Counted from the stretch's first letter, positions 7,482 through 14,329 are shown. The stretch is 15,138 nucleotides of DNA from a bacterium (GCA_030432015.1 JAUIHJ010000089.1:1-15138); one strand, 5' to 3'. The notes: generated by a model from the sequence alone, not told the origin. Made by a program: numbers and translations.

Positions 7482-8366
7482 TCATGACCGTTTGGGGACG
7501 GGCAAGCCCATGCCTTCGAGCAGGATTTTGATATCCTTCCACGTCTCCGACTTCGCCGACGGATTGCGAAGCAGATAGGCGGGATGGTACGTGACGACGA
7601 CCTTGATCCCTTTGTAATCGTGAATCTGGCCACGCAACCTGCCTACCGCCGTGGTGGTCTCGAGCAGCGTCTGAGCGGCAATGGCTCCGAGACAGCAAAT
7701 GAATTCAGGTTGAATCGTCTCCAGCTGCCGTTCGAAGAAATGCCGGCAGTGGCCGACTTCGTCTGGCGCTGGATTGCGGTTTCCCGGCGGCCGGCACTTC
7801 AGCACATTCAAGATGTAAACCTCTTCACGCGTCAGCCCCATGCCCTTGGATAGGATATCGTTGAGCAGTTTGCCGGCGCGGCCCACAAACGGCTCACCCG
7901 CGCGGTCCTCGTCGGCACCCGGTGCTTCGCCAAAGAAGCAGAGCCTCGCCTGGGGGTTTCCCACGCCGAAAACCGTCTGCGTCCGATTTTCGACCAGTTC
8001 GTCGCACATGGTGCAGCCGGCAACCTCTTGCTGTATGACCGCCAGCGCGTCGCGGCGCGCCGCCAAACGGACGTTCTGGGCAGGCTTTTTTGCGGACAAC
8101 TTTTCAACGGTCCCTTCTGCGAGCGACGCGCTCTTGGCGGTCTCGTGCTGGCGTGGCGACGTCGGCTCCGCGACGGGCGGCGGCGCTGGGTGGGTGGCAA
8201 CTGGGTGCGAGGCCGGTTGCTGCGCGGCAGCTTCCTGGACGGGCTCCGCCGCTGGCAGTTCGATCGCTGCAGCTTTGGGTAATTGCAGAACGCCGGCGCG
8301 CTGCAAACTCTCAAGACGTTGAAGAACGATCCGCTGAAGGCGCTGAGTTTCTTCCGAAGTGGACAT
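7482..8366 (-). CDS. Uracil-DNA glycosylase, family 4 (Fe-S type)
   Basis: DNA repair enzyme that removes uracil from DNA, starting base-excision repair. Numbering from the ATG at 8366: four cysteines for a 4Fe-4S cluster are C118, C121 (CTMC), C191 (LKCRPPGNRNP) and C207. The active-site motif is GEAPGADED (146-154), followed by GEPFVGRAGKLLN. The second conserved motif, HPAYLLR (261-267), carries the family-4 histidine. Residues about 30-95 form a Pro/Ala/Gln-rich, probably disordered extension not present in the compact archaeal and thermophile family members, which are near 200 residues. The stop codon overlaps a candidate lactonase start as ATGA. The ribosome site is weak. The neighbours offer no functional link to repair. 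No gene symbol is given because naming varies. Confidence 0.93.
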   Translation of the reverse strand: MSTSEETQRLQRIVLQRLESLQRAGVLQLPKAAAIELPAAEPVQEAAAQQPASHPVATHPAPPPVAEPTSPRQHETAKSASLAEGTVEKLSAKKPAQNVRLAARRDALAVIQQEVAGCTMCDELVENRTQTVFGVGNPQARLCFFGEAPGADEDRAGEPFVGRAGKLLNDILSKGMGLTREEVYILNVLKCRPPGNRNPAPDEVGHCRHFFERQLETIQPEFICCLGAIAAQTLLETTTAVGRLRGQIHDYKGIKVVVTYHPAYLLRNPSAKSETWKDIKILLEGMGLPVPKRS

Positions 8367-8541
8367 GCCGCAAGGTTCGCTGATGGCGGTTCTTCAACTG
8401 GACGATGAATATGCGAAAGCTCGCTCAGTATACCAGTCCGCGACGATGAAGAGCATCCCGGGCGCCTGGCCCGGAATATCGCCACGAGGTCTCGCACGCC
8501 ATTCGTATCCGCCGGACCCCTCAACGCTCGCGGTGTGTCGC
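8367..8541. other. Intergenic region between the response regulator and the uracil-DNA glycosylase gene
   Basis: 175 nt without a gene I can support. It holds the hairpin at 8458-8474. The promoter of the glycosylase gene should lie here, but I see no convincing -35/-10 pair or -24/-12 element. Confidence 0.45.
8458..8474 (-). terminator. Hairpin after the response regulator gene, possible terminator
   Basis: CCGGGC / GCCCGG, a perfect 6-bp inverted repeat with a 5-nt loop, 68 nt past the response-regulator stop codon. No T-run follows. Weak candidate for the end of the two-component transcript. Confidence 0.3.
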
Positions 8542-9945
8542 CTACGGATCCGAATCGTATTCGTCGAGTTTCTTCCGCAGCGTCGTGCGATGTTGCCCGA
8601 GAACTCGTGCAGATGCCACCACTTGGCCTCCATTCGCCTCGAGCACCCTGCGAAGCACGGGCGGCTCGACCAGCGCGAGCAGCTCTTCATAGAGTCGGCC
8701 ATGCGAGGAATCGTCAGCCAACCGCGCCTCGGTCCATTCGATGAGCAACGCAGCCACACGACGCTCGATCTGCTCCGCCCCGCCGCTCAATCCATAATTG
8801 GGCGAGGCATCCGCCGCCGGAAGGTGCGCCGTCTCGATCGCGCCTCCGCGCGACACAATCAGCGCGTGCTCCATCGCATTGCGGAGTTCGCGAACGTTGC
8901 CGTGCCAAGCACGTTGCCTTAACGCGGCACAGGTCTCGGCAGTCAACCGCATGGGCTCACCATTGCCATCTGCCAGTTCGCGAAGAAAGTACTCGGCCAA
9001 CGGCACAATGTCGTCACGGCGATCGCGCAAGGGCGGCAGTTCGATCTGAAAGGCTGCGATTCTGAAAAAGAGATCGTGCCGAAATTCACCGGTCTGAACA
9101 ATGTTCTGAAGGTTCTGGTGAGTCGCCGAGACCAATCGAAAGTCCGCCGGTACGGGCGTCTCCGCCCCGACGGGCAGCACCTCCCGTTGCTCCAGCGCGC
9201 GCAGTAATTTCACTTGAACCGGTGGTGGAATCTCAGCGACCTCATCCAGAAACAGCGTGCCGCCATCCGCCTGCGCGAGCAATCCTGTGCGCGACTGCTC
9301 GGCACCGGTAAACGCGCCGCGGACGTGCCCAAACAGTTCGCTCTCCGCCAACGCCTCGCTGAGCGACGCCATGTTAACGACAACAAACGGCCCCTCGGCA
9401 CGGCGACTAAATTTATGAATGGCTTGCGCCGCGAGTTCCTTGCCGGTACCGCTCTCACCGTGCAGGAGAACACACGCATCCGAAGCGGCGGACAGGGCGA
9501 TCTTGTTGAATACCTCCTGCATCACCGGGGTCTGGGCAACAAATCCCTCCACGGGATGAACCGCGGGGTCCCGTTGTGTTGGCGGATGGGGCGTTAACGC
9601 CCGTTCCAGAGCTTGTCGCAGTCGCTGCAGCTCGAATGGTTTGACGATGTATTCGAAGGCGCCGTTGCGAACCGCTTGCACCGCCGTGCTCATGTCACCA
9701 TACGCGGTCATGACCAGGATCGGGACTGGACCCGCATGATGGCGAAGTTGGTCCATGGCCGTGAGGCCGTCGATCCCCGGCAGTCGCACATCGATGACGA
9801 TGACGTCGGGCTGCAGTTGCTCGACCAAGGCGAGCGCCTGCTCTGCCGACGCAGCGATCGTGACTTCGCAACCCATCTCTTTGCCGAGGCGGCCAATGCC
9901 CCAGCAGATCGATTGTTCGTCGTCAATTACGAGCAACTTCGGCAC
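8542..9945 (-). CDS. Sigma-54-dependent response regulator, NtrC family
   Basis: Transcription activator for sigma-54 RNA polymerase, partner of the sensor kinase encoded just upstream. Numbered from GTG 9945 (MPKLLVIDDEQ): the receiver domain has acidic pocket D8, D9, phospho-acceptor D52 (VIDVRLPG), T80 and K102. The AAA+ domain has Walker A GESGTGKE (163-170), the sigma-54 contact loop GAFTGA (210-215), Walker B GGTLFLDE (228-235) and arginine finger region FRHDLFFRI (288-296). A Fis-type helix-turn-helix closes the 467-residue protein (about 430-463, LEANGGQVVASARVLGQHRTTLRKKL region). The start at 9945 is chosen because GAGGGAGG lies 5 nt upstream; an in-frame ATG at 9984 would add a Pro/Ser-rich tail before the receiver. 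The gene overlaps the kinase gene by 23 nt. All activator motifs are intact, so it should need a sigma-54 promoter; a strong one lies at 11605-11620. Confidence 0.95.
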   Translation of the reverse strand: MPKLLVIDDEQSICWGIGRLGKEMGCEVTIAASAEQALALVEQLQPDVIVIDVRLPGIDGLTAMDQLRHHAGPVPILVMTAYGDMSTAVQAVRNGAFEYIVKPFELQRLRQALERALTPHPPTQRDPAVHPVEGFVAQTPVMQEVFNKIALSAASDACVLLHGESGTGKELAAQAIHKFSRRAEGPFVVVNMASLSEALAESELFGHVRGAFTGAEQSRTGLLAQADGGTLFLDEVAEIPPPVQVKLLRALEQREVLPVGAETPVPADFRLVSATHQNLQNIVQTGEFRHDLFFRIAAFQIELPPLRDRRDDIVPLAEYFLRELADGNGEPMRLTAETCAALRQRAWHGNVRELRNAMEHALIVSRGGAIETAHLPAADASPNYGLSGGAEQIERRVAALLIEWTEARLADDSSHGRLYEELLALVEPPVLRRVLEANGGQVVASARVLGQHRTTLRKKLDEYDSDP

Positions 9946-11455
9946 GCCGGCCTCCCTCGGTGGGCTCGACGATGCGGGCGGCATCCGGTCCTGTTGATGC
10001 GGTGTCGCCGCTCACTGGACTCGGTCGCGCATCCGCCGTGTCCGCGCCCGACGCGACGGGCAGTTCGACCTGAAATACGGTCGTGTCGCCTTCGCGGTGC
10101 CAGGCGATCGTGCCTCGGTGATCCGCTGCAACCTGCCTGGCAATCGCAAGTCCCAATCCAACGCCGTCAGGCTTGGTCGTGACAAATGAATCGAACAGGG
10201 ACGCGTGAATGGAACCGGCCGGCCCCGGCCCGTTGTCGGCGACCTGGAGCACAAGGCGCCGTCTCTCGTTGGTCAGGGCCAGTCGCACTCGGCGTTGGGG
10301 AATGTCGGTGGACGCCGCCGCTTCGATGGCATTGAGCAACAGGTTCAGGATCAGGTGTTCGAGCCCATCGCGTTCACCCAACATCCAAGCCGCCTCCGGC
10401 AAGTCCGCGGTCAGCTGCACGCTCGCATGACTGGCGGCCGGCGAAACAAGTGGTAACAGGCTGTTGACGACCTCGACGATATCCAGTCGTTCCGGTTGAC
10501 GTGACTGCCGCGACCCCAACGTTAAAAACCGCTGGATGTACTCTTCCATCAAGATCAACTGGCGCCTGCTTACGTCAAGACTTTCGCTCTGGTCGCCGTG
10601 CGGACATTCCGCGCGATGTATATCCAGGGCCAGTCGCGCTCCCGTGGCAGAGTTTCTCAGTTGGTGCGCCAAGGCTCCACCGAGCTGCCCGAGTGTGCGG
10701 ACCTGTTCTGTGCGCCGGATGGTCGCCTCGTACGTGACCAACATCTGGGCCATATTGTTGACGGCGACGGACAACTGCTGCACTTCGTCTCGGGTCGGCG
10801 GTAGGGGCATGGGTTGAAAGTCGCCAGCGGACATTTGCGCGACTTGGCGTCCCAGATTCCGTAAAGGCCGCGCGACCCGGGATGCGATCGCGGTCGCCGC
10901 GCCGGCGACGAGCACCAACGCGAGACCTCCGATAACGAGCGTGGGGAATACGGCATCACGACGTTGCCGCGCGAACAGCTCGTGGGGGTAGAAAATATGG
11001 AGCACATTTTCAGCCGACGAACTGCTGCGGGGACGCATCGGAAACGCGGCGTGAAAGTAGCTTTCGCCAGCAATTTGTCGGGGATCCGTCAACAAGTCTG
11101 GTGCCTTGCCAGACGCGACCCGGGGATCGGGCAAATCGGCAGCCGACCAGATGCTTCGCGTCGTCGCTTCGATGTTGCCGCCCGGGTCAACGAGTACAAA
11201 TTCCGCTCCCGTCAAACCCTTCATTTGTCGCAGAACGCTGTCTGTCAACGGAAAGCTAGACTGTTCCAGGGTTCGCGCAATCCCCTGCATCTGATGCTCG
11301 GTCAAAGCATTCTGCTGTGAGGCAGCCCTGTAGACATGAAACCCACTGAGTCCGATCACCGTGGCCGCCATCAGCAGCGTCATGGGAAGCATGATCTGCA
11401 GACGCAACGGCCAAGAGGGAGAATCTGGTGCGGTGAGGGGATGGGGCGGAGGCAT
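9923..11455 (-). CDS. Membrane sensor histidine kinase (partner of the sigma-54 regulator)
   Basis: Inner-membrane kinase, 510 residues. TM1 spans about residues 20-43 and TM2 about 170-193; the ~125-residue segment between them (VLVDPGGNIEATTRSIW..., ending VLHIFYPHELF) is an extracytoplasmic sensor. A HAMP linker follows (about 190-245). The phospho-accepting helix has H264 in LAHQLRN. The ATPase domain shows N-box N371/N375 (NLLLNAIEAA), DNGPGP (407-412), FDSFVTTKPDG (421-431) and GVGLGLAIA (431-439). The H-box reads HQLRNS where HE(I/L)(R/K)NP is usual, so the acidic residue after His is replaced by Gln. The C-terminal ~40 residues are a disordered tail that overlaps the regulator start. 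The ATG at 11455 is preceded by GAGG only 1 nt away, so its ribosome site is poor. Signal sensed is unknown. Confidence 0.93.
   Translation of the reverse strand: MPPPHPLTAPDSPSWPLRLQIMLPMTLLMAATVIGLSGFHVYRAASQQNALTEHQMQGIARTLEQSSFPLTDSVLRQMKGLTGAEFVLVDPGGNIEATTRSIWSAADLPDPRVASGKAPDLLTDPRQIAGESYFHAAFPMRPRSSSSAENVLHIFYPHELFARQRRDAVFPTLVIGGLALVLVAGAATAIASRVARPLRNLGRQVAQMSAGDFQPMPLPPTRDEVQQLSVAVNNMAQMLVTYEATIRRTEQVRTLGQLGGALAHQLRNSATGARLALDIHRAECPHGDQSESLDVSRRQLILMEEYIQRFLTLGSRQSRQPERLDIVEVVNSLLPLVSPAASHASVQLTADLPEAAWMLGERDGLEHLILNLLLNAIEAAASTDIPQRRVRLALTNERRRLVLQVADNGPGPAGSIHASLFDSFVTTKPDGVGLGLAIARQVAADHRGTIAWHREGDTTVFQVELPVASGADTADARPSPVSGDTASTGPDAARIVEPTEGGRRAEVARN
9951..9958 (-). promoter_or_regulatory. 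Ribosome binding site for the response regulator, inside the kinase gene
   Basis: GAGGGAGG on the minus strand, 5 nt before GTG 9945. It lies within the last codons of the kinase gene and supports coupled translation of the pair. Confidence 0.7.
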
Positions 11456-11460
11456 GCCTC
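11449..11460. repeat. 12-bp perfect palindrome over the kinase start codon
   Basis: GAGGCATGCCTC, self-complementary, with the kinase ATG at its centre. It could be a protein-binding site or arise by chance from the GAGG ribosome-site-like sequence next to ATGCCTC. Confidence 0.4.
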
Positions 11461-11507
11461 AATCATAGAGACGGCCCATTATTCCATCAATCGAAGAAAC
11501 ACCTACC

Positions 11508-11523
11508 GACCGAACTGTCGGTC
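11508..11523. repeat. Inverted repeat, candidate activator-binding site 1
   Basis: GACCGA-ACTG-TCGGTC, perfect 6-bp arms with a 4-nt spacer. Its centre is about 115 nt upstream of the transcription start expected from the sigma-54 element, a normal distance for an enhancer. Confidence 0.45.
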
Positions 11524-11527
11524 CTTT

Positions 11528-11553
11528 CGACACGGTTGTCGAATTCGACGACA
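11528..11553. repeat. TGTCG/CGACA repeat cluster, candidate activator-binding site 2
   Basis: Three alternating copies CGACA (11528-11532), TGTCG (11537-11541) and CGACA (11549-11553), forming two overlapping inverted repeats. GTCGAATTCGAC at 11538-11549 is also a perfect 12-bp palindrome. It sits about 80-100 nt upstream of the expected start. The arrangement would suit dimers of a Fis-type helix-turn-helix activator. Confidence 0.5.
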
Positions 11554-11604
11554 CCGATCGCGGCGTCGATGCAGCCGTTACGCCGGTCGACGCAAGAACG
11601 GCAC

Positions 11605-11620
11605 TGGCACCCGTTTTGCA
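11605..11620 (+). promoter_or_regulatory. Sigma-54 (-24/-12) promoter upstream of the DUF1559 gene
   Basis: TGGCAC (11605-11610), five bases, then TTGCA (11616-11620). The invariant GG and GC are separated by exactly 10 nt and every base of TGGCAC-N5-TTGCA agrees with the consensus. Transcription would start near 11631, leaving about 43 nt of leader before the ATG at 11674. The adjacent NtrC-family activator gene makes it likely to be used. Confidence 0.8.
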
Positions 11621-11663
11621 GGGTTGATCGTACGCTAAGTTTGAATCACGTGATGACAGGACC

Positions 11664-11667
11664 AGGA
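11664..11667 (+). promoter_or_regulatory. Ribosome binding site deciding the DUF1559 start
   Basis: AGGA, 6 nt before the ATG at 11674. It supports that start over upstream in-frame ATGs at 11536 and 11653, the first of which precedes the sigma-54 promoter. Confidence 0.5.
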
Positions 11668-11673
11668 TCGCAA

Positions 11674-12699
11674 ATGTCACCCATGCACACGAATGCTCAA
11701 TCCACACGGCGACCGGCGTTTACGCTGGTCGAATTGCTAGTGGTCATCGCCATCATCGGTATCCTCGTCGCCCTGCTGCTGCCTGCCGTTCAGGCCGCAC
11801 GGGAAGCCGCGCGGCGGGCACAATGCAAGAACAACCTGCGGCAAATTGCGTTGGCGGTCTTGAATTATGAATCGACTTATCGCACGATCCCGGCCAGTGC
11901 CGTGGTTGATCTGAATGTCACGTCGACCGGAAACAATGGGTCGTGGGGCGTTCACGGCCGCATCCTGAATTTTCTGGAACAGGCCAGTCTCTACGACCAG
12001 GTCGATATCAACACGGCCTGGGACTTTCAGCAACCGATTGACGGCTTGCGGATCGGAACGTACACGTGTCCCAGTGATCCGGGGACCTGGCGCGTTCGTG
12101 ATCCGGGAGGGGGTAAGATGCATTTGGTCCCGACCAGTTACGGGTTTAACTGCGGTACCTGGTTCGTCTTCGACCCCCGGACGAGGACCGGCGGCGACGG
12201 CGCATTCTATCCCAACAGCCATTTACGTCTGGCCGAATTTGTCGATGGGACCAGTAACACACTGCTGGCGGCCGAAGTCAAGGGCTGGACTCCATACACA
12301 CGCAACGGCGGGCCGGGAAGCACGGTCACGCCGCACGACGCGGCGACAGCGGCCGCGGCGGTTGCCGCGGGCGCCCAGGTCAAAACGACCGGCCACACCG
12401 AGTGGCCTGACGGCCGCGTCCACCACACCGGCTTCACGGCGACGCTGACTCCCAACACGTTCGTTCCCTTCACCATGGGCGGGCAAACGGTCGATGCCGA
12501 CTACAACTCCTGGCAAGAGGGCAAGAACGGCTCGGCGGGGAGCCCAACGTTTGCGGTCGTCACCTCACGCAGCTTCCACCCCGGCGGCGTCGACGTCGCC
12601 CTGGTGGATGGCTCGGTGCATGCGATTGCCGAAACGATCGATCTGCAAACGTGGCGCGCGATCGCCACACGTCAGGGCGGCGAAATCGCGTCACCCTAA
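11674..12699 (+). CDS. DUF1559 protein with type IV prepilin-like N-terminus
   Basis: Member of the planctomycete-expanded DUF1559 family; surface or pseudopilin-like role, function not established. From ATG 11674: a basic leader (TRRPA) and prepilin methylation motif FTLVELLVVIAIIGILVALLLPAV, cut expected between A15 and F16 with the conserved Glu at mature position 5 (E20). AAREAARRAQCKNNLRQIALA follows, then the variable DUF1559 domain with CPSDP, the HTEWPDGRVHHTGFT segment common in one subgroup, and the C-terminal FHPGGVDVALVDGSVHAI motif (H-X9-DG). Ala rather than Gly at the -1 cleavage position is seen in other family members too. The 341-residue length is typical. It is transcribed alone, 43 nt downstream of the predicted sigma-54 start, and converges on the PQQ-like gene 22 nt away. 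Control by the divergent kinase-regulator pair is inferred. Confidence 0.93.
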   Translation: MSPMHTNAQSTRRPAFTLVELLVVIAIIGILVALLLPAVQAAREAARRAQCKNNLRQIALAVLNYESTYRTIPASAVVDLNVTSTGNNGSWGVHGRILNFLEQASLYDQVDINTAWDFQQPIDGLRIGTYTCPSDPGTWRVRDPGGGKMHLVPTSYGFNCGTWFVFDPRTRTGGDGAFYPNSHLRLAEFVDGTSNTLLAAEVKGWTPYTRNGGPGSTVTPHDAATAAAAVAAGAQVKTTGHTEWPDGRVHHTGFTATLTPNTFVPFTMGGQTVDADYNSWQEGKNGSAGSPTFAVVTSRSFHPGGVDVALVDGSVHAIAETIDLQTWRAIATRQGGEIASP

Positions 12700-12712
12700 G
12701 CGACCGCCGCCC
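12675..12712. terminator. Hairpin between convergent DUF1559 and PQQ-like genes, possible bidirectional terminator
   Basis: GGGCGGCG (12675-12682) pairs with CGCCGCCC (12705-12712), and TCGC/GCGA (12686-12689, 12700-12703) extends the stem after a small internal loop. It spans the DUF1559 stop codon and ends 9 nt short of the PQQ-like stop. There is no T-tract on either side, so it may act through Rho or protect 3' ends. Confidence 0.4.
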
Positions 12713-12721
12713 GAACCGGCG

Positions 12722-14038
12722 CTACTCACCGATGCCGTAGAGGATGTCGCCTCGGCGGAGAATCAGCTGCGACGCGCCCGCCGCCGCGGCGTACAGAACC
12801 GGCCCGCCAAATCCGCCTCGCGCGCCTGGTGCAGCCTGCTCGTTGACCCACAGTTTGTTTGCGGCACGTAGCTCGAACTTGCTGCCGGACGCAATGACGG
12901 TGGTCGTGCCGTCCTTGCCAAAGAAATAAACCCGGTCCCCGACAGCCAACGGGGTCGCCCAGATGCTCGACGCAGTGCGCTGGACATACCGTTGTTCTCC
13001 CGTCTCCAGGTCCAGGCAGTAGATGACCCCCGCCCGATTGACGAAGTAGGCGTGCCCGCGGTGGGCCACGGGTGAACCGAACGAGGAGGTCGCCTTCCTT
13101 GCCCGCCAGGCAAACTCCGCCGTGAATTTCCCACCAGCGTCTTGCCTGATCTGCATTACACCATTCGATTCCGCGGCGCGGCCGTCACCCGATTCACCGC
13201 GACCCTCGGTCGCCCCGATCAGAAAGCGACCGTTGCCGAGCGGAATCGGGGTTGGGGTCGAGTTTCCGGAGATCTCGTTGAATTCCCACAGTTCGTCACC
13301 AGACTGCGGGTCCAGGCCAACGATTTTGCCCATACCACTCAGCACCAGGTGGTGCGCCTCCCCGACGGGGACGAGCCGCGGGCTGCTCCAGGAAGTGACA
13401 CCCAGGCCGCCCGATTTCCAGACTGTCTCTCCTGTCTCTTTGGACACCGCCACGACAAATGGATCGTCATTTCGCTCAATCCAAGCGTAGACGTGCGACC
13501 GATCGTGTTCGAGCGACGCCCCCACGCCGTGCCGCGAGTTGATGGCGCCAAAGTCGGTCACGAAATCGCGCGCCCAACGCGTTTGACCGCGGCGATCCAA
13601 GGCGATGAGGTTACCTCCCTCGAACAGGGCGACGACACCCGTCGCGTCGCATACGGGGGTCGGCGCAGCGCGACTGACATAGTTCGAATTCTCGGCGGGC
13701 GAACTGTTCTTCGCCTCGTGCAACCAGAGCCGCTTTCCGGTCGCGCGGTCAAATGCTTCCACGTACAAAACCTCTTTGCTCGGGCCGGACGTCGAGGTTA
13801 CATAGACGATGTGATCATCGATGACTGGGCTCGACTGGCCATACCCGGCAAGTTGCACCTGCCAGGTGATGCCCCGTTCCGGCGACCATTCGACCGGCAG
13901 ACTGCGATCTTCGTCCGTCACCGAGCCTCCATTTTGAAAGCTCGACCAGGACTCGCCGCCCATCAGTCCGCCGGCGTGGAACGTCAAGCCGAGCAATATC
14001 GCCAGCGTTGAATACGCGGTCGAGGGTGTCAGCATCAT
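12722..14038 (-). CDS. PQQ-like beta-propeller repeat protein, exported
   Basis: Secreted propeller built of PQQ-type (quinoprotein/BamB-like) repeats, 438 residues from ATG 14038 (MMLTPSTAYSTLAILLGL). That start has AGGGG 8 nt upstream and opens directly with a signal peptide, cleaved around residues 22-28; the longer frame to 14140 would put an Arg-rich tail in front. Repeats of the form GKRLWLHEAK, GQTRWARDF, GETVWKSGG, GDELWEFNE and GEQRYVQRT mark successive blades, each with a DxxTG- or DxxSG-like turn before the Trp strand. No catalytic residues of true quinoprotein dehydrogenases are evident and no membrane anchor follows the signal peptide. In planctomycetes such proteins are numerous and mostly uncharacterised. 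It lies 105 nt downstream of the HemP-like gene, in the same direction. No specific role is claimed. Confidence 0.88.
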   Translation of the reverse strand: MMLTPSTAYSTLAILLGLTFHAGGLMGGESWSSFQNGGSVTDEDRSLPVEWSPERGITWQVQLAGYGQSSPVIDDHIVYVTSTSGPSKEVLYVEAFDRATGKRLWLHEAKNSSPAENSNYVSRAAPTPVCDATGVVALFEGGNLIALDRRGQTRWARDFVTDFGAINSRHGVGASLEHDRSHVYAWIERNDDPFVVAVSKETGETVWKSGGLGVTSWSSPRLVPVGEAHHLVLSGMGKIVGLDPQSGDELWEFNEISGNSTPTPIPLGNGRFLIGATEGRGESGDGRAAESNGVMQIRQDAGGKFTAEFAWRARKATSSFGSPVAHRGHAYFVNRAGVIYCLDLETGEQRYVQRTASSIWATPLAVGDRVYFFGKDGTTTVIASGSKFELRAANKLWVNEQAAPGARGGFGGPVLYAAAAGASQLILRRGDILYGIGE

Positions 14039-14143
14039 CAGGTTTTCCCCTGTGTGAAAGAGATGAATTGGTTTCGACCGTCCGGCGATCCGCCGTACGA
14101 TCGACGCACGGGTGCGACGTGCAGCGTACCGGCAAAGCATCTT

Positions 14144-14329
14144 TTATTTCCCCAGGATGAGCTTTCCATTACGCGTCTCCCGTAAACGATACACTTCGCC
14201 GTGGTGTGATATCAGCACCTCCTTTTCGCCGGCGAGCAATTCGTCCGACGTAACGATGCGCGGGGTGGGCCGCCCACCCCGCGCATCGTCGGTTTCACGT
14301 TGCAGCTGCTTATCGTCGCAATTCATCAT
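14144..14329 (-). CDS. hemP: HemP-family small protein (hemin uptake protein HemP)
   Basis: Sixty-one residue protein matching the HemP family: core TSDELLAGEKEVLISHHGEV followed by YRLRETRNGKLILGK, where HemP proteins usually end YRLR-TR-GKLILTK. In proteobacteria HemP is iron-regulated and, in the cases studied, helps expression of heme-uptake genes; in planctomycetes its role is not established. The first ~22 residues are variable and polar. Start at the ATG pair 14329/14326, with AGGTGG about 7 nt upstream. No Fur-box-like sequence and no TonB receptor or heme ABC genes are in the window. Codons 14-26 lie entirely within a perfect 37-nt inverted repeat (14253-14289), so this reading frame also forms a very strong mRNA hairpin about 40 nt after the start. 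Flanked by two propeller genes on the same strand (gaps 84 and 105 nt). Confidence 0.85.
   Translation of the reverse strand: MMNCDDKQLQRETDDARGGRPTPRIVTSDELLAGEKEVLISHHGEVYRLRETRNGKLILGK
14253..14289. repeat. Perfect 18-bp inverted repeat inside the hemP reading frame
   Basis: Left arm 14253-14270 begins ACGATGCG and ends GTGGGC; the single base C at 14271 is the centre; the right arm 14272-14289 is the exact reverse complement. As RNA it can form a 17-bp, mostly G:C stem with a 3-nt loop. On the coding strand it encodes D14 to V26 (DDARGGRPTPRIV) without disturbing the frame. No T-tract follows on either strand, so it does not look like an ordinary terminator. Confidence 0.9.

Larger units (their letters stand above)
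11456..11673. promoter_or_regulatory. Divergent control region between the kinase and the DUF1559 gene
   Basis: 218 nt between divergent starts. It contains, from left to right, the kinase-start palindrome, an inverted repeat at 11508-11523, a TGTCG/CGACA cluster at 11528-11553, the sigma-54 promoter at 11605-11620 and the DUF1559 ribosome site at 11664-11667. The order enhancer-spacer-promoter fits control of the plus-strand gene by the neighbouring NtrC-type regulator. In-frame plus-strand starts at 11536 or 11653 would put this region into a reading frame, but the sigma-54 element and the prepilin signal argue against that. Confidence 0.6.

Noticed and set aside
11571..11584. A GG-N10-GC pair on the minus strand that could be a sigma-54 promoter for the kinase operon
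   Set aside because: Only the core GGC and TGCA match; the rest departs from consensus, and GG-N10-GC arises often by chance in GC-rich DNA. Too weak to list as a promoter.
12337..12375. Alanine-rich stretch in the DUF1559 protein, considered as an expansion or insertion
   Set aside because: It falls in a region that is variable in this DUF1559 subgroup and precedes the subgroup's conserved HTEWPDGR segment, so it looks ordinary.
13142..14011. Long plus-strand open frame (289 codons) opposite the PQQ-like gene
   Set aside because: It is antisense to a clear propeller gene, has no recognisable domain and no ribosome site. Such frames are common opposite GC-rich genes.
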